DNA from: Rodentibacter haemolyticus
GTDB taxonomy: Bacteria; Pseudomonadota; Gammaproteobacteria; Enterobacterales; Pasteurellaceae
Reading direction: 5' to 3'
Assembly: GCF_015356115.1 (NCBI RefSeq)
Contig: NZ_CP063056.1
Location: 1,426,001 to 1,490,000 of the forward strand
Length of the DNA stretch: 64,000 nt
In this document: positions 33,779 to 43,700 of the stretch, piece after piece
Layout: each line of letters opens with the position of its first letter
Position numbering within the stretch: position 1 is the first letter of the stretch
The notes under the pieces: generated by a model
Databases searched by the model: none
What the model was told of the DNA's origin: nothing
The model's input: only the letters and a program-made list of their open reading frames with translations
Translations under genes and position numbers: made by a program

Positions 33779-33833
33779 CGTACGGGCCTCACCACCCGAA
33801 TTATGGTAGAGATCCACAAGTTAAATAATGATG

Positions 33834-33858
33834 AAAGCGGCTTTATAGCCGCTTTTTT
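33834..33858 (+). terminator. Rho-independent terminator upstream of mlaA
   Basis: AAAGCGGCT (33834-33842) and AGCCGCTTT (33847-33855) form a 9-bp stem with a 4-base loop and a six-T tail. It is a complete terminator with no protein gene just before it; see the finding on a possible small RNA. Confidence 0.88.
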
Positions 33859-33926
33859 ACTTTTATAGCTTGAGTTATGTGCTGTCTGGGTTAGAATAAC
33901 GTCAATTTTTTCAAAGACGAATACAA

Positions 33927-34670
33927 ATGAAAACACAGGTAGTTTTGACCGCTCTTTTAGGAGCGATAATGTTAGCCGGTTGTGCGACAAAACCAAATGG
34001 TGAGCGTAATGATCCGATGGGAGGTTTTAACCGCACTATGTGGAATTTCAACTACAATGTAGTGGATCGTTATGTGCTGGAACCTGCGGCAAAGGGTTGG
34101 CGTGATTATATGCCGACTCCGGTAACAAAAGGGCTTTCTAATGTGGTGAATAATTTAGACGAGCCGGTAAGTTTTGTAAACCGTATGATTGAAGGTGAAC
34201 CGAAAAAAGCATTCGTGCACTTTAATCGCTTTTGGATAAATACCGTATTCGGTATCGGCGGGTTATTTGATTTCGCCAGTGCGAGCAAAGATCTACAGGT
34301 TTATGAGCAACGCGGATTTGGTGAGACCTTGGGCAGTTATGGTATTGATGCCGGTGCTTATATGGTATTGCCGCTTTATAACGCAACGACACCTCGGCAA
34401 TTAACCGGTGCCGTAGTTGATGCGGCTTATATGTATCCGTTCTGGGATTGGGTTGGAGGCCCGTGGTCACTGGTAAAATATGGTGTTCAAGCGGTGGATT
34501 CCCGTGCGAAGAACTTGGATAATGCGGAGTTACTACGTCAAGCCCAAGATCCTTATGTAACATTCCGTGAGGCTTATTTCCAAAACTTAGAATTTAAAGT
34601 AAATGACGGCAAGGTTAAGGAAGGTTCGCAAAAAGAGCTTTCTGATGATGTATTAAAAGAAATCGACTAA
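33927..34670 (+). CDS. mlaA: Outer-membrane lipid asymmetry lipoprotein MlaA (VacJ)
   Basis: Outer-membrane lipoprotein that removes misplaced phospholipids from the outer leaflet and hands them to the MlaC shuttle. The 247-residue precursor has lipobox LAGC with Cys19. The mature part begins with NDPMGGFNRTMWNFNYNVVDRYVLEPAAKGW, the MlaA hallmark, followed by NNLDEPVSFVNRM and GRFWINTV-like and GGLFDFA segments. In Haemophilus VacJ contributes to serum resistance. The start ATG lies behind a possible small-RNA locus and the gene ends at a USS-pair terminator. The other mla genes are not in the window. Confidence 0.96.
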   Translation: MKTQVVLTALLGAIMLAGCATKPNGERNDPMGGFNRTMWNFNYNVVDRYVLEPAAKGWRDYMPTPVTKGLSNVVNNLDEPVSFVNRMIEGEPKKAFVHFNRFWINTVFGIGGLFDFASASKDLQVYEQRGFGETLGSYGIDAGAYMVLPLYNATTPRQLTGAVVDAAYMYPFWDWVGGPWSLVKYGVQAVDSRAKNLDNAELLRQAQDPYVTFREAYFQNLEFKVNDGKVKEGSQKELSDDVLKEID

Positions 34671-34671
34671 T

Positions 34672-34702
34672 AAAAAGTGCGGTTATTTTGACCGCACTTT
34701 TC
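34672..34702 (+). terminator. USS-pair terminator between mlaA and ridA
   Basis: AAAAAGTGCGGT (34672-34683) and ACCGCACTTTT (34691-34701) form a hairpin with a 7-base loop. It begins one base after the mlaA stop and ends 17 bases before the ridA start. Confidence 0.82.
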
Positions 34703-34718
34703 CAAAAGGGAGAAAATT

Positions 34719-35108
34719 ATGACAAAAATTATTCATACTGAAAAAGCCCCGGCGGCAATCGGTCCTTATGTTCAAGCGGTGGATTTAGGAAATTTGGTGC
34801 TGACTTCCGGTCAAATTCCTGTTAATCCGACAACCGGTGAAGTGCCTTCTGATATTGTCGCACAAGCCCGTCAATCTTTGGAGAACGTAAAAGCGATCGT
34901 TGAGCAATCCGGTTTAAAAGTCGCCGATATTGTAAAAACGACGGTTTTTGTGAAAGATTTAGGTGATTTTGTGGCGGTGAATGCAGAATATGAGCGTTTC
35001 TTCAAAGAAAATAATCACCCGAATTTCCCTGCCCGTTCTTGTGTAGAAGTGGCGCGTTTACCGAAAGACGTTGGTTTAGAAATTGAGGCGATTGCAGTAA
35101 GAAAATAA
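34719..35108 (+). CDS. ridA: 2-iminobutanoate/2-iminopropanoate deaminase RidA
   Basis: Hydrolyses reactive enamine/imine intermediates released by PLP enzymes, protecting cofactors from damage. The 129-residue protein has the whole YjgF/RidA family pattern: KAPAAIGPYVQAV near the N-terminus, LTSGQIPVNPTTGEV, and the C-terminal signature FPARSCVEVARLPKDVGLEIEAIAV containing the conserved arginine. The start follows AAGGGAG. It lies in the position usually held by rplK-rplA upstream of the L10 operon. Confidence 0.96.
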   Translation: MTKIIHTEKAPAAIGPYVQAVDLGNLVLTSGQIPVNPTTGEVPSDIVAQARQSLENVKAIVEQSGLKVADIVKTTVFVKDLGDFVAVNAEYERFFKENNHPNFPARSCVEVARLPKDVGLEIEAIAVRK

Positions 35109-35147
35109 TATAAGGTATCGTTTTCGGATCTTTTTTCGACAAATGGC

Positions 35148-35176
35148 TTTACAAGAAAATGGATTCACTCTATAAT
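35148..35176 (+). promoter_or_regulatory. Strong sigma-70 promoter of the rplJL-rpoBC operon
   Basis: TTTACA (35148-35153) and a perfect TATAAT (35171-35176) are exactly 17 bases apart. The expected start is near 35183, giving a leader of about 218 bases before rplJ. Confidence 0.85.
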
Positions 35177-35182
35177 CCTGCG

Positions 35183-35400
35183 TCTTTGTTATAGCTTATA
35201 GGCTATAACTAAATTTCTGGTTGGTGCTTGACCTATTCAAGCCCCGTCCAAGACCGTAGGGGATAGCTATCTTAATAATCCTACGTAGATGGTGTACAGA
35301 ATAAGAATTTTTCTTGCTTCTGGGCACCGAAGTCGTCCTAATCTTCGGATAGGGTAAATTAATTCCGAGAAATCGGAGTGTATTCAGGAGCTAAAAGCCA
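35183..35400 (+). ncRNA. L10 leader (ribosomal protein L10 autoregulatory element)
   Basis: The untranslated leader contains GACCTATTCAAGCCCCGTCC and AAGACCGTAGGGG followed later by CCTACGTAGATGGTG, the same order of conserved pieces as the E. coli rplJ leader that binds the L10-(L12)4 complex and shuts off translation. The downstream half has a second stem around CTAATCTTCGGATAGG and a possible Shine-Dalgarno AGGAG at 35387-35391. The 5' end is inferred from the promoter. Confidence 0.8.
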
Positions 35401-35892
35401 ATGGCATTAAATCTTCAAGACAAACAAGCAATTGTTGCTGAAGTAAATGAAGCAGCCAAAGGTGCACTTTCGGCAGTAATCGCAGATTCCCGCGGTGTAA
35501 CTGTTGATAAAATGACTGAATTACGTAAAGCAGCTCGTGAAGCGGGTGTAACAATGCGTGTGGTTCGTAATACTTTATTACGCCGTGCAGTTGAAGGCAC
35601 AGATTACGAATGCTTAAAAGATACGTTTGTAGGTCCAACACTTATCGCATTCTCTAACGAACACCCGGGTGCGGCAGCACGCTTGTTCAAAGAGTTTGCT
35701 AAGGCAAACGATAAGTTTGAAATTAAAGGTGCAGCCTTTGAAGGTAAAATCCAAGATGTTGAATTCTTGGCAACATTACCGACTTACGAAGAAGCGATTG
35801 CACGTTTAATGGGCACAATGAAAGAAGCTGCGGCAGGCAAACTTGTTCGCACTTTTGCGGCATTACGCGACAAATTACAAGAAGCGGCTTAA
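35401..35892 (+). CDS. rplJ: 50S ribosomal protein L10
   Basis: Forms the base of the ribosomal stalk, anchoring L7/L12 dimers to 23S rRNA. The 163-residue protein begins ALNLQDKQAIVAEV and has ADSRGVTVDKMTELRKAAREAG and VRNTLLRRAVEGT typical of L10; the C-terminal helix that carries L12 dimers is present. Its complex with L12 represses its own mRNA through the leader upstream. rplL follows after 54 bases. Confidence 0.98.
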   Translation: MALNLQDKQAIVAEVNEAAKGALSAVIADSRGVTVDKMTELRKAAREAGVTMRVVRNTLLRRAVEGTDYECLKDTFVGPTLIAFSNEHPGAAARLFKEFAKANDKFEIKGAAFEGKIQDVEFLATLPTYEEAIARLMGTMKEAAAGKLVRTFAALRDKLQEAA

Positions 35893-35946
35893 TCATTAAG
35901 CGTTTCTTACTTCATTTAACTTTATTTACTTTAGGAATTGATTGTT

Positions 35947-36318
35947 ATGTCATTAACTAACGAACAAATCATTGAAGCGATTGCTTCTAAATCTGTGACT
36001 GAAATTGTTGAATTAATCGCAGCAATGGAAGAAAAATTTGGTGTTTCAGCAGCGGCAGTAGCAGCAGCTCCGGCAGCAGGCGGTGCAGCAGCGGCAGCAG
36101 AAGAGAAAACTGAGTTTGACGTAGTTCTTGCTGAAGCAGGTGCTAACAAAGTAGCGGTAATCAAAGCAGTACGTGGTGCAACCGGTTTAGGCTTAAAAGA
36201 AGCTAAAGACTTAGTTGAATCTGCTCCGGCTAACTTAAAAGAAGGCATCTCTAAAGAAGAAGCTGAAGCACTTAAGAAAGAATTAGAAGAAGCAGGCGCG
36301 AAAGTAGAAATCAAATAA
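35947..36318 (+). CDS. rplL: 50S ribosomal protein L7/L12
   Basis: Stalk protein that recruits and stimulates translation GTPases. The 123-residue protein starts MSLTNEQIIEAIAS; an upstream in-frame TTG at 35938 was not used because family members start at this Met. It has the N-terminal dimerisation helices, an Ala-rich hinge (about 38-54), and the C-terminal domain with GANKVAVIKAVRGATGLGLK. Codon use is strongly biased, as expected for high expression. An attenuator-like hairpin follows before rpoB. Confidence 0.98.
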   Translation: MSLTNEQIIEAIASKSVTEIVELIAAMEEKFGVSAAAVAAAPAAGGAAAAAEEKTEFDVVLAEAGANKVAVIKAVRGATGLGLKEAKDLVESAPANLKEGISKEEAEALKKELEEAGAKVEIK

Positions 36319-36352
36319 TTTTTGATTCGCTTATGTCCTGTTCTTCAGGCTT

Positions 36353-36384
36353 AATGGCTGGTGGTTTACCATCAGCCATTTTGT
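36353..36384 (+). terminator. Attenuator-like hairpin between rplL and rpoB
   Basis: AATGGCTG plus GTGG (36353-36364) pairs with CCAT plus CAGCCATT (36369-36380) around TTTA, a 12-bp stem with one wobble, followed by TTGTG. A second small hairpin GCTAT-CAAA-ATAGC with a seven-A tail lies at 36386-36408. In E. coli the same gap holds a partial terminator and RNase III site that reduce rpoBC relative to rplJL. Confidence 0.65.
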
Positions 36385-36623
36385 GCTATCAAAATAGCAT
36401 AAAAAAACAGGCGATTATTTTCCGTTTAATAGTACCTGTTTCCACTCAAATTAAAGAAAAAATGAAGGTTTTAGTTTGAGTAACCCACTACAGAAGTAAG
36501 GTTCAGAGTGCGGTTTCTGAAAACGGTGTCCATACTTTGATGTAAGAAAATGTTAGTAAAAATGACCGCTCTTTTTCTTGTGTCAACTCAGTCTCACTAA
36601 AATTGATAGAGGAAAACCAACCA

Positions 36624-39600
36624 ATGGGTCTCTCCTATTCTGAGAAAAAACGAATTCGTAAAGACTTCGGCAAACGTCCGCAAGTTTTAAATGTACCTTA
36701 TTTATTAACCATTCAATTAGATTCGTTTGATAAATTTATTCAAAAAGATCCGGAAGGTCAGCAAGGCTTAGAAGCGGCTTTCCGTTCTGTTTTTCCAATT
36801 GTTAGCAATAATGGCTATACCGAATTACAATATGTTGATTACCGTTTAGAAGATCCGGAATTTGATGTGCGCGAGTGCCAAATTCGCGGTTCAACTTATG
36901 CGGCAGGCTTACGAGTAAAATTACGTTTAGTGAGCTACGATAAAGAATCGTCTTCACGCGCTGTTAAAGATATTAAAGAAAATGAAGTATATATGGGGGA
37001 AATCCCGTTAATGACAGACAATGGTACCTTTGTCATCAATGGTACCGAGCGTGTTATCGTTTCACAATTACACCGTAGTCCGGGCGTATTTTTTGACTCT
37101 GACAAAGGAAAAACACATTCCTCAGGTAAAGTGCTTTATAACGCACGTATCATTCCTTACCGTGGTTCTTGGTTAGATTTCGAGTTTGATCCGAAAGATA
37201 ATTTATATGCGCGTATCGACCGTCGTCGTAAATTGCCGGCAACCATCATTCTTCGTGCATTAGGCTATACAACAGAAGAAATCTTAAATTTATTCTTTGA
37301 TAAAGTCATTTTTGAAATTGCCGATAATCAATTATTAATGGCACTTGTGCCGGAACGTTTACGTGGTGAAACCGCTTCTTTCGATATTGAAGCGAACGGA
37401 AAGGTATATGTTGAACGAGGTCGCCGTATTACCGCACGTCATATCAAAGCGTTAGAGAAAGATAAGGTGACTCAGGTTGTTGTACCGACCGAATATATTG
37501 TCGGTAAAGTCGCTGCAAAAGATTATGTAGATTTAGAATCCGGTGAAATTATTTGTTCTGCAAACGGTGAAATTTCTTTAGAAATTTTGGCGAAATTAGC
37601 ACAAGCCGGCTACAACGCTATAGAAACATTATTTACTAACGATTTAGACTACGGCCCGTATATTTCCGAGACTTTACGTGTTGATCCGACTTACGACAAA
37701 ATCAGTGCCTTATATGAAATCTACCGTATGATGCGTCCGGGTGAACCACCGACACCGGAATCTTCAGAAGCATTATTTAATAATTTATTCTTCTCTGCGG
37801 AGCGCTATGATTTATCGGCGGTAGGTCGTATGAAATTCAACCGCTCTTTAGGTATTCCTGAAGGTGTGGGGAGCGGTATTTTAAGCAATGAAGATATCAT
37901 CGGTGTGATGCGTAAACTCATTGATATTCGTAACGGTCGTGGTGAAGTAGATGATATCGACCATTTGGGTAACCGTCGTATCCGTTCGGTGGGTGAAATG
38001 GCAGAAAACCAATTCCGTATCGGTTTGGTTCGTGTGGAAAGAGCGGTTAAAGAACGTTTATCTTTAGGCGATTTAGATGCGATTACCCCACAAGACTTAA
38101 TTAACCCGAAACCGATTTCCGCGGCAGTAAAAGAATTCTTCGGTTCTTCGCAACTTTCGCAATTTATGGATCAAAACAACCCATTATCTGAAGTAACGCA
38201 CAAACGTCGTATTTCTGCATTGGGTCCCGGCGGTTTAACGCGTGAACGAGCAGGCTTTGAGGTACGTGACGTACACAATACCCACTATGGTCGTTTGTGT
38301 CCGATCGAAACCCCTGAAGGTCCGAATATCGGTTTGATCAACTCACTTTCTGCATTTGCGCGTACTAACGATTATGGTTTCTTAGAAACACCGTATCGTA
38401 AAGTGGTTGATGGTCAAGTAACGGAAGAAATCGAATATTTGTCCGCGATTGATGAAGCAAACTATATTATTGCGCAGGCAAACTCAAACTTAGATGAAAA
38501 TAACCGTTTTACCGATGCCTTTGTAACGGCGCGTGGTGAACGTGGTGAGTCAGGCTTATACAAACCTGAAGACATTCACTATATGGACGTTTCAACCCAG
38601 CAAGTGGTGTCTGTGGCGGCTGCATTGATTCCGTTCCTTGAGCACGATGATGCGAACCGTGCTTTGATGGGGGCGAACATGCAACGTCAAGCAGTACCGA
38701 CATTACGAGCGGACAAACCGTTAGTAGGCACGGGGATGGAAAAACCAATCGCCCTTGATTCCGGTGTAGCGGTTGTCGCAAAACGTGGCGGTACGGTGCA
38801 ATATGTTGATGCTTCGCGTATCGTTATCAAAGTCAATGAAGATGAAACGATCGCCGGTGAAGCGGGTATTGATATTTATAATTTAATCAAATACACCCGT
38901 TCCAACCAAAACACCTGTATCAACCAAATCCCTTGCGTGAATTTAGGTGATCCGATTAACCGTGGTGAGGTGTTGGCTGACGGGCCGTCAACGGATTTAG
39001 GTGAATTAGCCTTAGGTCAAAATATTCGTGTCGCGTTTATGCCTTGGAACGGCTATAACTTTGAAGATTCGATGTTAGTGTCCGAGCGTGTGGTTCAACA
39101 AGATCGTTTCACAACGATTCACATTCAAGAGCTTTCTTGTGTGGCGCGTGATACGAAATTGGGTGCGGAAGAAATTACTGCAGATATTCCAAACGTTGGT
39201 GAATCCGCATTAAGCAAATTGGATGAATCCGGTATTGTTTATGTGGGCGCAGAAGTGAAAGGCGGCGACATCTTAGTCGGTAAAGTGACTCCTAAAGGTG
39301 AAACCCAATTAACACCGGAAGAAAAATTGTTACGTGCGATTTTCGGTGAAAAAGCATCTGATGTGAAAGATTCTTCATTACGCGTACCGAATAGCGTAAC
39401 CGGTACGGTTATTGACGTACAAGTATTTACCCGCGATGGCGTGGAAAAAGACAAACGTGCGTTAGAAATTGAAGAAATGCAACTCAAAGAAGCGAAGAAA
39501 GACCTTTCTGATGAATTGGAAATCTTAGAAGCGGGCTTATTCGCACGTGTTCGCAATCTTCTTATCGCAGGTGGGGCAGATGCCGCGCAATTAGATAAAT

Positions 39601-40652
39601 TGAATCGCACTAAATGGTTGGAACAAACCATTGCGGATGAAGAAAAACAAAACCAATTAGAGCAGCTGGCAGAGCAATACGAGGAGCTTCGTAAAGAGTT
39701 TGAACATAAACTTGAAGTGAAACGTAAGAAAATCATCAAAGGCGATGATCTTGCACCGGGTGTATTGAAAGTGGTGAAAGTTTACCTTGCGGTGAAACGC
39801 CAAATCCAACCGGGCGATAAAATGGCGGGTCGTCATGGTAACAAAGGGGTTATCTCAAAAATCAATCCGGTTGAAGATATGCCGTACGATGAAAACGGTC
39901 AACCGGTTGAAATCGTGTTGAACCCACTGGGCGTACCGTCTCGTATGAATATCGGTCAGATTCTTGAAACCCACTTAGGTTTAGCGGCAAAAGGTATTGG
40001 TGATCAAATCAATGCAATGCTCAAACAAAAACAAGAAGTGGAAAAATTACGTAGTTATATTCAAAAAGCGTATGACTTGGGTAACGGTTCACAAAAAGTG
40101 GATTTAAGTACCTTCAGTGATGAAGAAGTATTACGTTTAGCAGAAAACTTACGTAAAGGTTTGCCGGTAGCAACACCTGTGTTTGACGGTGCGGCTGAAG
40201 CGGAAATCAAGGAGTTATTAAAACTCGGTGGTTTGCCGACGTCAGGTCAGATCACATTGTATGATGGCCGTACCGGTGAGAAATTTGAGCGCCCGGTAAC
40301 CGTAGGTTATATGTATATGCTCAAATTGAATCACTTGGTTGATGACAAAATGCACGCACGTTCAACCGGTTCTTATAGCCTTGTAACGCAACAACCGTTG
40401 GGCGGTAAAGCACAATTCGGTGGTCAACGTTTCGGTGAGATGGAGGTATGGGCGCTTGAAGCATACGGTGCGGCTTACACCTTACAAGAAATGTTAACCG
40501 TGAAATCCGATGATGTGAACGGCCGTACGAAGATGTATAAAAATATCGTAGGCGGTAACCAGCATATGGATCCGGGTACGCCGGAATCTTTCAATGTAAT
40601 TATGAAAGAGATCCGCTCACTTGGTTTAAATATCGAGTTAGACGAAGAGTAA
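36624..40652 (+). CDS. rpoB: RNA polymerase beta subunit
   Basis: Catalytic beta subunit of RNA polymerase. The start at MGLSYSEKKRIRKDFG aligns with E. coli RpoB (MVYSYTEKKRIRKDFG) and gives 1342 residues, the same length as E. coli; the in-frame upstream codon at 36603 overlaps the ribosome site AGAGGA. The rifampicin-binding cluster (near 38143-38232) has the wild-type residues at E. coli positions Asp516, His526 and Ser531, so no resistance mutation is seen there. The C-terminal SI2 and clamp-binding segments are complete. Confidence 0.99.
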   Translation: MGLSYSEKKRIRKDFGKRPQVLNVPYLLTIQLDSFDKFIQKDPEGQQGLEAAFRSVFPIVSNNGYTELQYVDYRLEDPEFDVRECQIRGSTYAAGLRVKLRLVSYDKESSSRAVKDIKENEVYMGEIPLMTDNGTFVINGTERVIVSQLHRSPGVFFDSDKGKTHSSGKVLYNARIIPYRGSWLDFEFDPKDNLYARIDRRRKLPATIILRALGYTTEEILNLFFDKVIFEIADNQLLMALVPERLRGETASFDIEANGKVYVERGRRITARHIKALEKDKVTQVVVPTEYIVGKVAAKDYVDLESGEIICSANGEISLEILAKLAQAGYNAIETLFTNDLDYGPYISETLRVDPTYDKISALYEIYRMMRPGEPPTPESSEALFNNLFFSAERYDLSAVGRMKFNRSLGIPEGVGSGILSNEDIIGVMRKLIDIRNGRGEVDDIDHLGNRRIRSVGEMAENQFRIGLVRVERAVKERLSLGDLDAITPQDLINPKPISAAVKEFFGSSQLSQFMDQNNPLSEVTHKRRISALGPGGLTRERAGFEVRDVHNTHYGRLCPIETPEGPNIGLINSLSAFARTNDYGFLETPYRKVVDGQVTEEIEYLSAIDEANYIIAQANSNLDENNRFTDAFVTARGERGESGLYKPEDIHYMDVSTQQVVSVAAALIPFLEHDDANRALMGANMQRQAVPTLRADKPLVGTGMEKPIALDSGVAVVAKRGGTVQYVDASRIVIKVNEDETIAGEAGIDIYNLIKYTRSNQNTCINQIPCVNLGDPINRGEVLADGPSTDLGELALGQNIRVAFMPWNGYNFEDSMLVSERVVQQDRFTTIHIQELSCVARDTKLGAEEITADIPNVGESALSKLDESGIVYVGAEVKGGDILVGKVTPKGETQLTPEEKLLRAIFGEKASDVKDSSLRVPNSVTGTVIDVQVFTRDGVEKDKRALEIEEMQLKEAKKDLSDELEILEAGLFARVRNLLIAGGADAAQLDKLNRTKWLEQTIADEEKQNQLEQLAEQYEELRKEFEHKLEVKRKKIIKGDDLAPGVLKVVKVYLAVKRQIQPGDKMAGRHGNKGVISKINPVEDMPYDENGQPVEIVLNPLGVPSRMNIGQILETHLGLAAKGIGDQINAMLKQKQEVEKLRSYIQKAYDLGNGSQKVDLSTFSDEEVLRLAENLRKGLPVATPVFDGAAEAEIKELLKLGGLPTSGQITLYDGRTGEKFERPVTVGYMYMLKLNHLVDDKMHARSTGSYSLVTQQPLGGKAQFGGQRFGEMEVWALEAYGAAYTLQEMLTVKSDDVNGRTKMYKNIVGGNQHMDPGTPESFNVIMKEIRSLGLNIELDEE

Positions 40653-40695
40653 TGATAAGTAGGGTGTGAATATACCTTACGAAAGAAAATCGCAG

Positions 40696-40734
40696 AAGTG
40701 CGGTCAAAATTCTCCGAGATTTTCAACCGCACTT
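40696..40734. repeat. Inverted USS pair between rpoB and rpoC
   Basis: AAGTGCGGT (40696-40704) and ACCGCACTT (40726-40734) form a hairpin with extra pairing in the loop but no T tract. It may attenuate or process the rpoBC message, but cannot be a full terminator because rpoC is essential and has no other obvious promoter. Confidence 0.6.
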
Positions 40735-40764
40735 TAAACCTTTAACTCCGACAGGAGAACATTT

Positions 40765-43700
40765 GTGAAAGACTTAGTTAAGTTTTTAAAAGCACAGTCA
40801 AAAACCAGTGAAGATTTTGATGTGATTAAAATTGGGTTAGCCTCACCGGATATGATCCGCTCATGGTCGTTCGGTGAAGTAAAAAAACCTGAAACCATTA
40901 ACTACCGTACATTCAAACCTGAACGTGACGGTCTTTTCTGCGCACGTATCTTCGGGCCGGTAAAAGACTACGAATGTTTATGTGGTAAATATAAACGTTT
41001 AAAACATCGCGGTGTAATTTGTGAAAAATGTGGTGTGGAAGTTACCCAAACTAAAGTTCGTCGTGAACGTATGGGACACATTGAATTAGCATCACCCGTA
41101 GCACACATTTGGTTTTTAAAATCACTTCCGTCCCGTATCGGTTTATTACTTGATATGCCGTTACGCGATATTGAGCGTGTACTTTATTTTGAAATGTACA
41201 TCGTGACCGAGCCGGGTATGACGGATTTAGAGCGCGGTCAATTGTTAACCGAAGAACAATACCTTGAGGCAGAAGATCGCTGGCAAGATGAATTTGAAGC
41301 GAAAATGGGGGCGGAAGCTATCCAAGATCTCTTAAAAGGTATGGATCTTGAGGTGGAGTGTGAAAAATTACGTGAAGAATTGCAAGAAACCAATTCTGAA
41401 ACCAAACGTAAGAAAATCACTAAACGCTTAAAATTATTAGAAGCCTTCGTTCAGTCCGGCAATAAACCGGAATGGATGGTGATGACCGTATTACCTGTGC
41501 TTCCGCCTGATTTACGTCCGTTAGTACCGCTTGATGGTGGGCGTTTTGCTACTTCGGATTTGAACGACTTATATCGCCGCGTTATTAACCGTAACAATCG
41601 TTTAAAACGTTTATTAGATTTAATCGCGCCGGATATTATCGTACGTAACGAAAAACGTATGTTGCAAGAATCTGTAGATGCGCTATTGGATAACGGTCGC
41701 CGTGGTCGTGCGATCACCGGTTCTAATCGCCGTCCGTTGAAATCATTAGCGGATATGATTAAGGGTAAACAAGGTCGTTTCCGTCAAAACTTACTTGGTA
41801 AACGTGTGGATTACTCCGGTCGTTCCGTAATCACCGTAGGACCATACTTACATTTACACCAATGCGGTTTGCCGAAAAAAATGGCATTGGAATTATTCCG
41901 TCCGTTTATCTATGCGAAATTAGAAAGCCGTGGTTATGCAACCACCATTAAAGCGGCGAAGAAAATGGTTGAGCGTGAAGATGCTATCGTGTGGGATATT
42001 CTTGCGGAAGTGATTCGCGAACACCCGATTCTATTAAACCGTGCGCCGACACTTCACCGTTTAGGTATCCAAGCCTTTGAACCGATTTTGATCGAAGGTA
42101 AAGCGATTCAATTACACCCGCTTGTTTGTGCGGCGTTTAATGCGGACTTCGATGGCGACCAAATGGCGGTTCACGTTCCATTAACGTTAGAAGCACAGCT
42201 GGAAGCGCGTGCGTTGATGATGTCAACCAACAACGTACTTTCTCCGGCAAACGGTGATCCGATTATCGTTCCATCGCAAGACGTGGTGTTGGGTCTTTAC
42301 TATATGACCCGTGAAAAAGTAAACGGTAAAGGCGAAGGAATGTTATTACAAGACCCACGCGAAGCGGAAAAAGCATATCGCACCGGTCAAGCGGAATTAC
42401 ATTCTCGCGTAAAAGTGCGTGTTACCGAATATGTGAAAAATGAAGCGGGCGAATTTGATGCGAAAACCACATTGACTGATACCACTATCGGCCGTGCAAT
42501 TTTGTGGATGATTGCTCCGCAAGGTATGCCGTATTCATTATTCAACCAAACATTAGGTAAAAAAGCCATTTCAAAATTGATTAACGAGGCTTACCGCCGT
42601 TTAGGCTTGAAAGAAGCGGTAATGTTTGCAGACCAAATTATGTACACCGGTTTTGCTTACGCAGCACGTTCTGGTTCATCTGTCGGTATTGACGATATGG
42701 TGATTCCTGAGAAGAAATACGAAATTATTTCTGCAGCGGAAGAAGAAGTGGCGGAAATTCAAGAACAATTCCAATCAGGTCTTGTTACCGCAGGTGAACG
42801 TTATAATAAAGTAATCGATATTTGGGCCGCAGCGAATGAACGCGTCGCAAAAGCAATGATGGAAAACCTTTCAACGGAAGAAGTTATCAACCGTGAAGGT
42901 AATCCTGAAAAACAAGCGTCATTCAATAGTATCTTTATGATGGCGGATTCCGGTGCGCGTGGTTCTGCGGCACAGATTCGTCAGTTAGCCGGTATGCGTG
43001 GTTTGATGGCTCGTCCGGACGGTTCGATTATCGAAACGCCAATTACTGCGAACTTCCGTGAAGGTTTGAACGTATTGCAGTACTTTATTTCAACCCACGG
43101 TGCACGTAAAGGTTTGGCGGATACCGCATTGAAAACGGCAAACTCCGGTTATTTGACCCGTCGTTTGGTTGATGTTGCGCAAGACCTGGTGATCATTGAA
43201 GACGACTGTGGTACGCACGAGGGCTTGGTAATGACCCCGTTAATCGAAGGTGGTGATGAAAAAGTTCCGCTTCGCGAGTTAGTATTAGGTCGTGTTGCTG
43301 CGGAAGATATTTACAAACCGGGTACGGAAGAAGTCTTAATTGCGCGCAACACCTTATTAGATGAAAAACTCTGTGATGTGTTAGATGAAAACTCCGTGGA
43401 CAGCGTAAAAGTGCGCTCGGTGGTAACCTGTGATACCGACTTCGGTGTGTGTGCGAAATGTTATGGTCGCGACTTAGCACGTGGTCACTTGATCAACCAA
43501 GGTGAAGCTATCGGTGTTATTGCGGCACAATCAATCGGTGAACCGGGTACACAGTTAACCATGCGTACGTTCCATATCGGTGGTGCGGCATCTGCGGCGG
43601 CGAAAGAATCTAGCGTACAGGTGAAAAATACCGGTACTTTACATTTAGCTAATGCAAAATTCGTAACGAATGATGAAGGCAAATTAGTCTTAACTTCACG

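Noticed and set aside
34222..34563. 113-codon antisense open frame inside mlaA
   Set aside because: Fully within a confidently identified gene and low in protein-like character.
33927..34670. A full mla transport operon around mlaA
   Set aside because: No mlaB-F genes are next to it; only mlaA is present here, as is usual because mlaA is often separate.
38143..38232. Possible rifampicin-resistance change in rpoB
   Set aside because: All main positions in the resistance cluster have the wild-type residue.
39239..39739. 166-codon antisense open frame inside rpoB
   Set aside because: Shadow of the strongly conserved rpoB frame; serine-rich composition is typical of an antisense reading of this codon usage.
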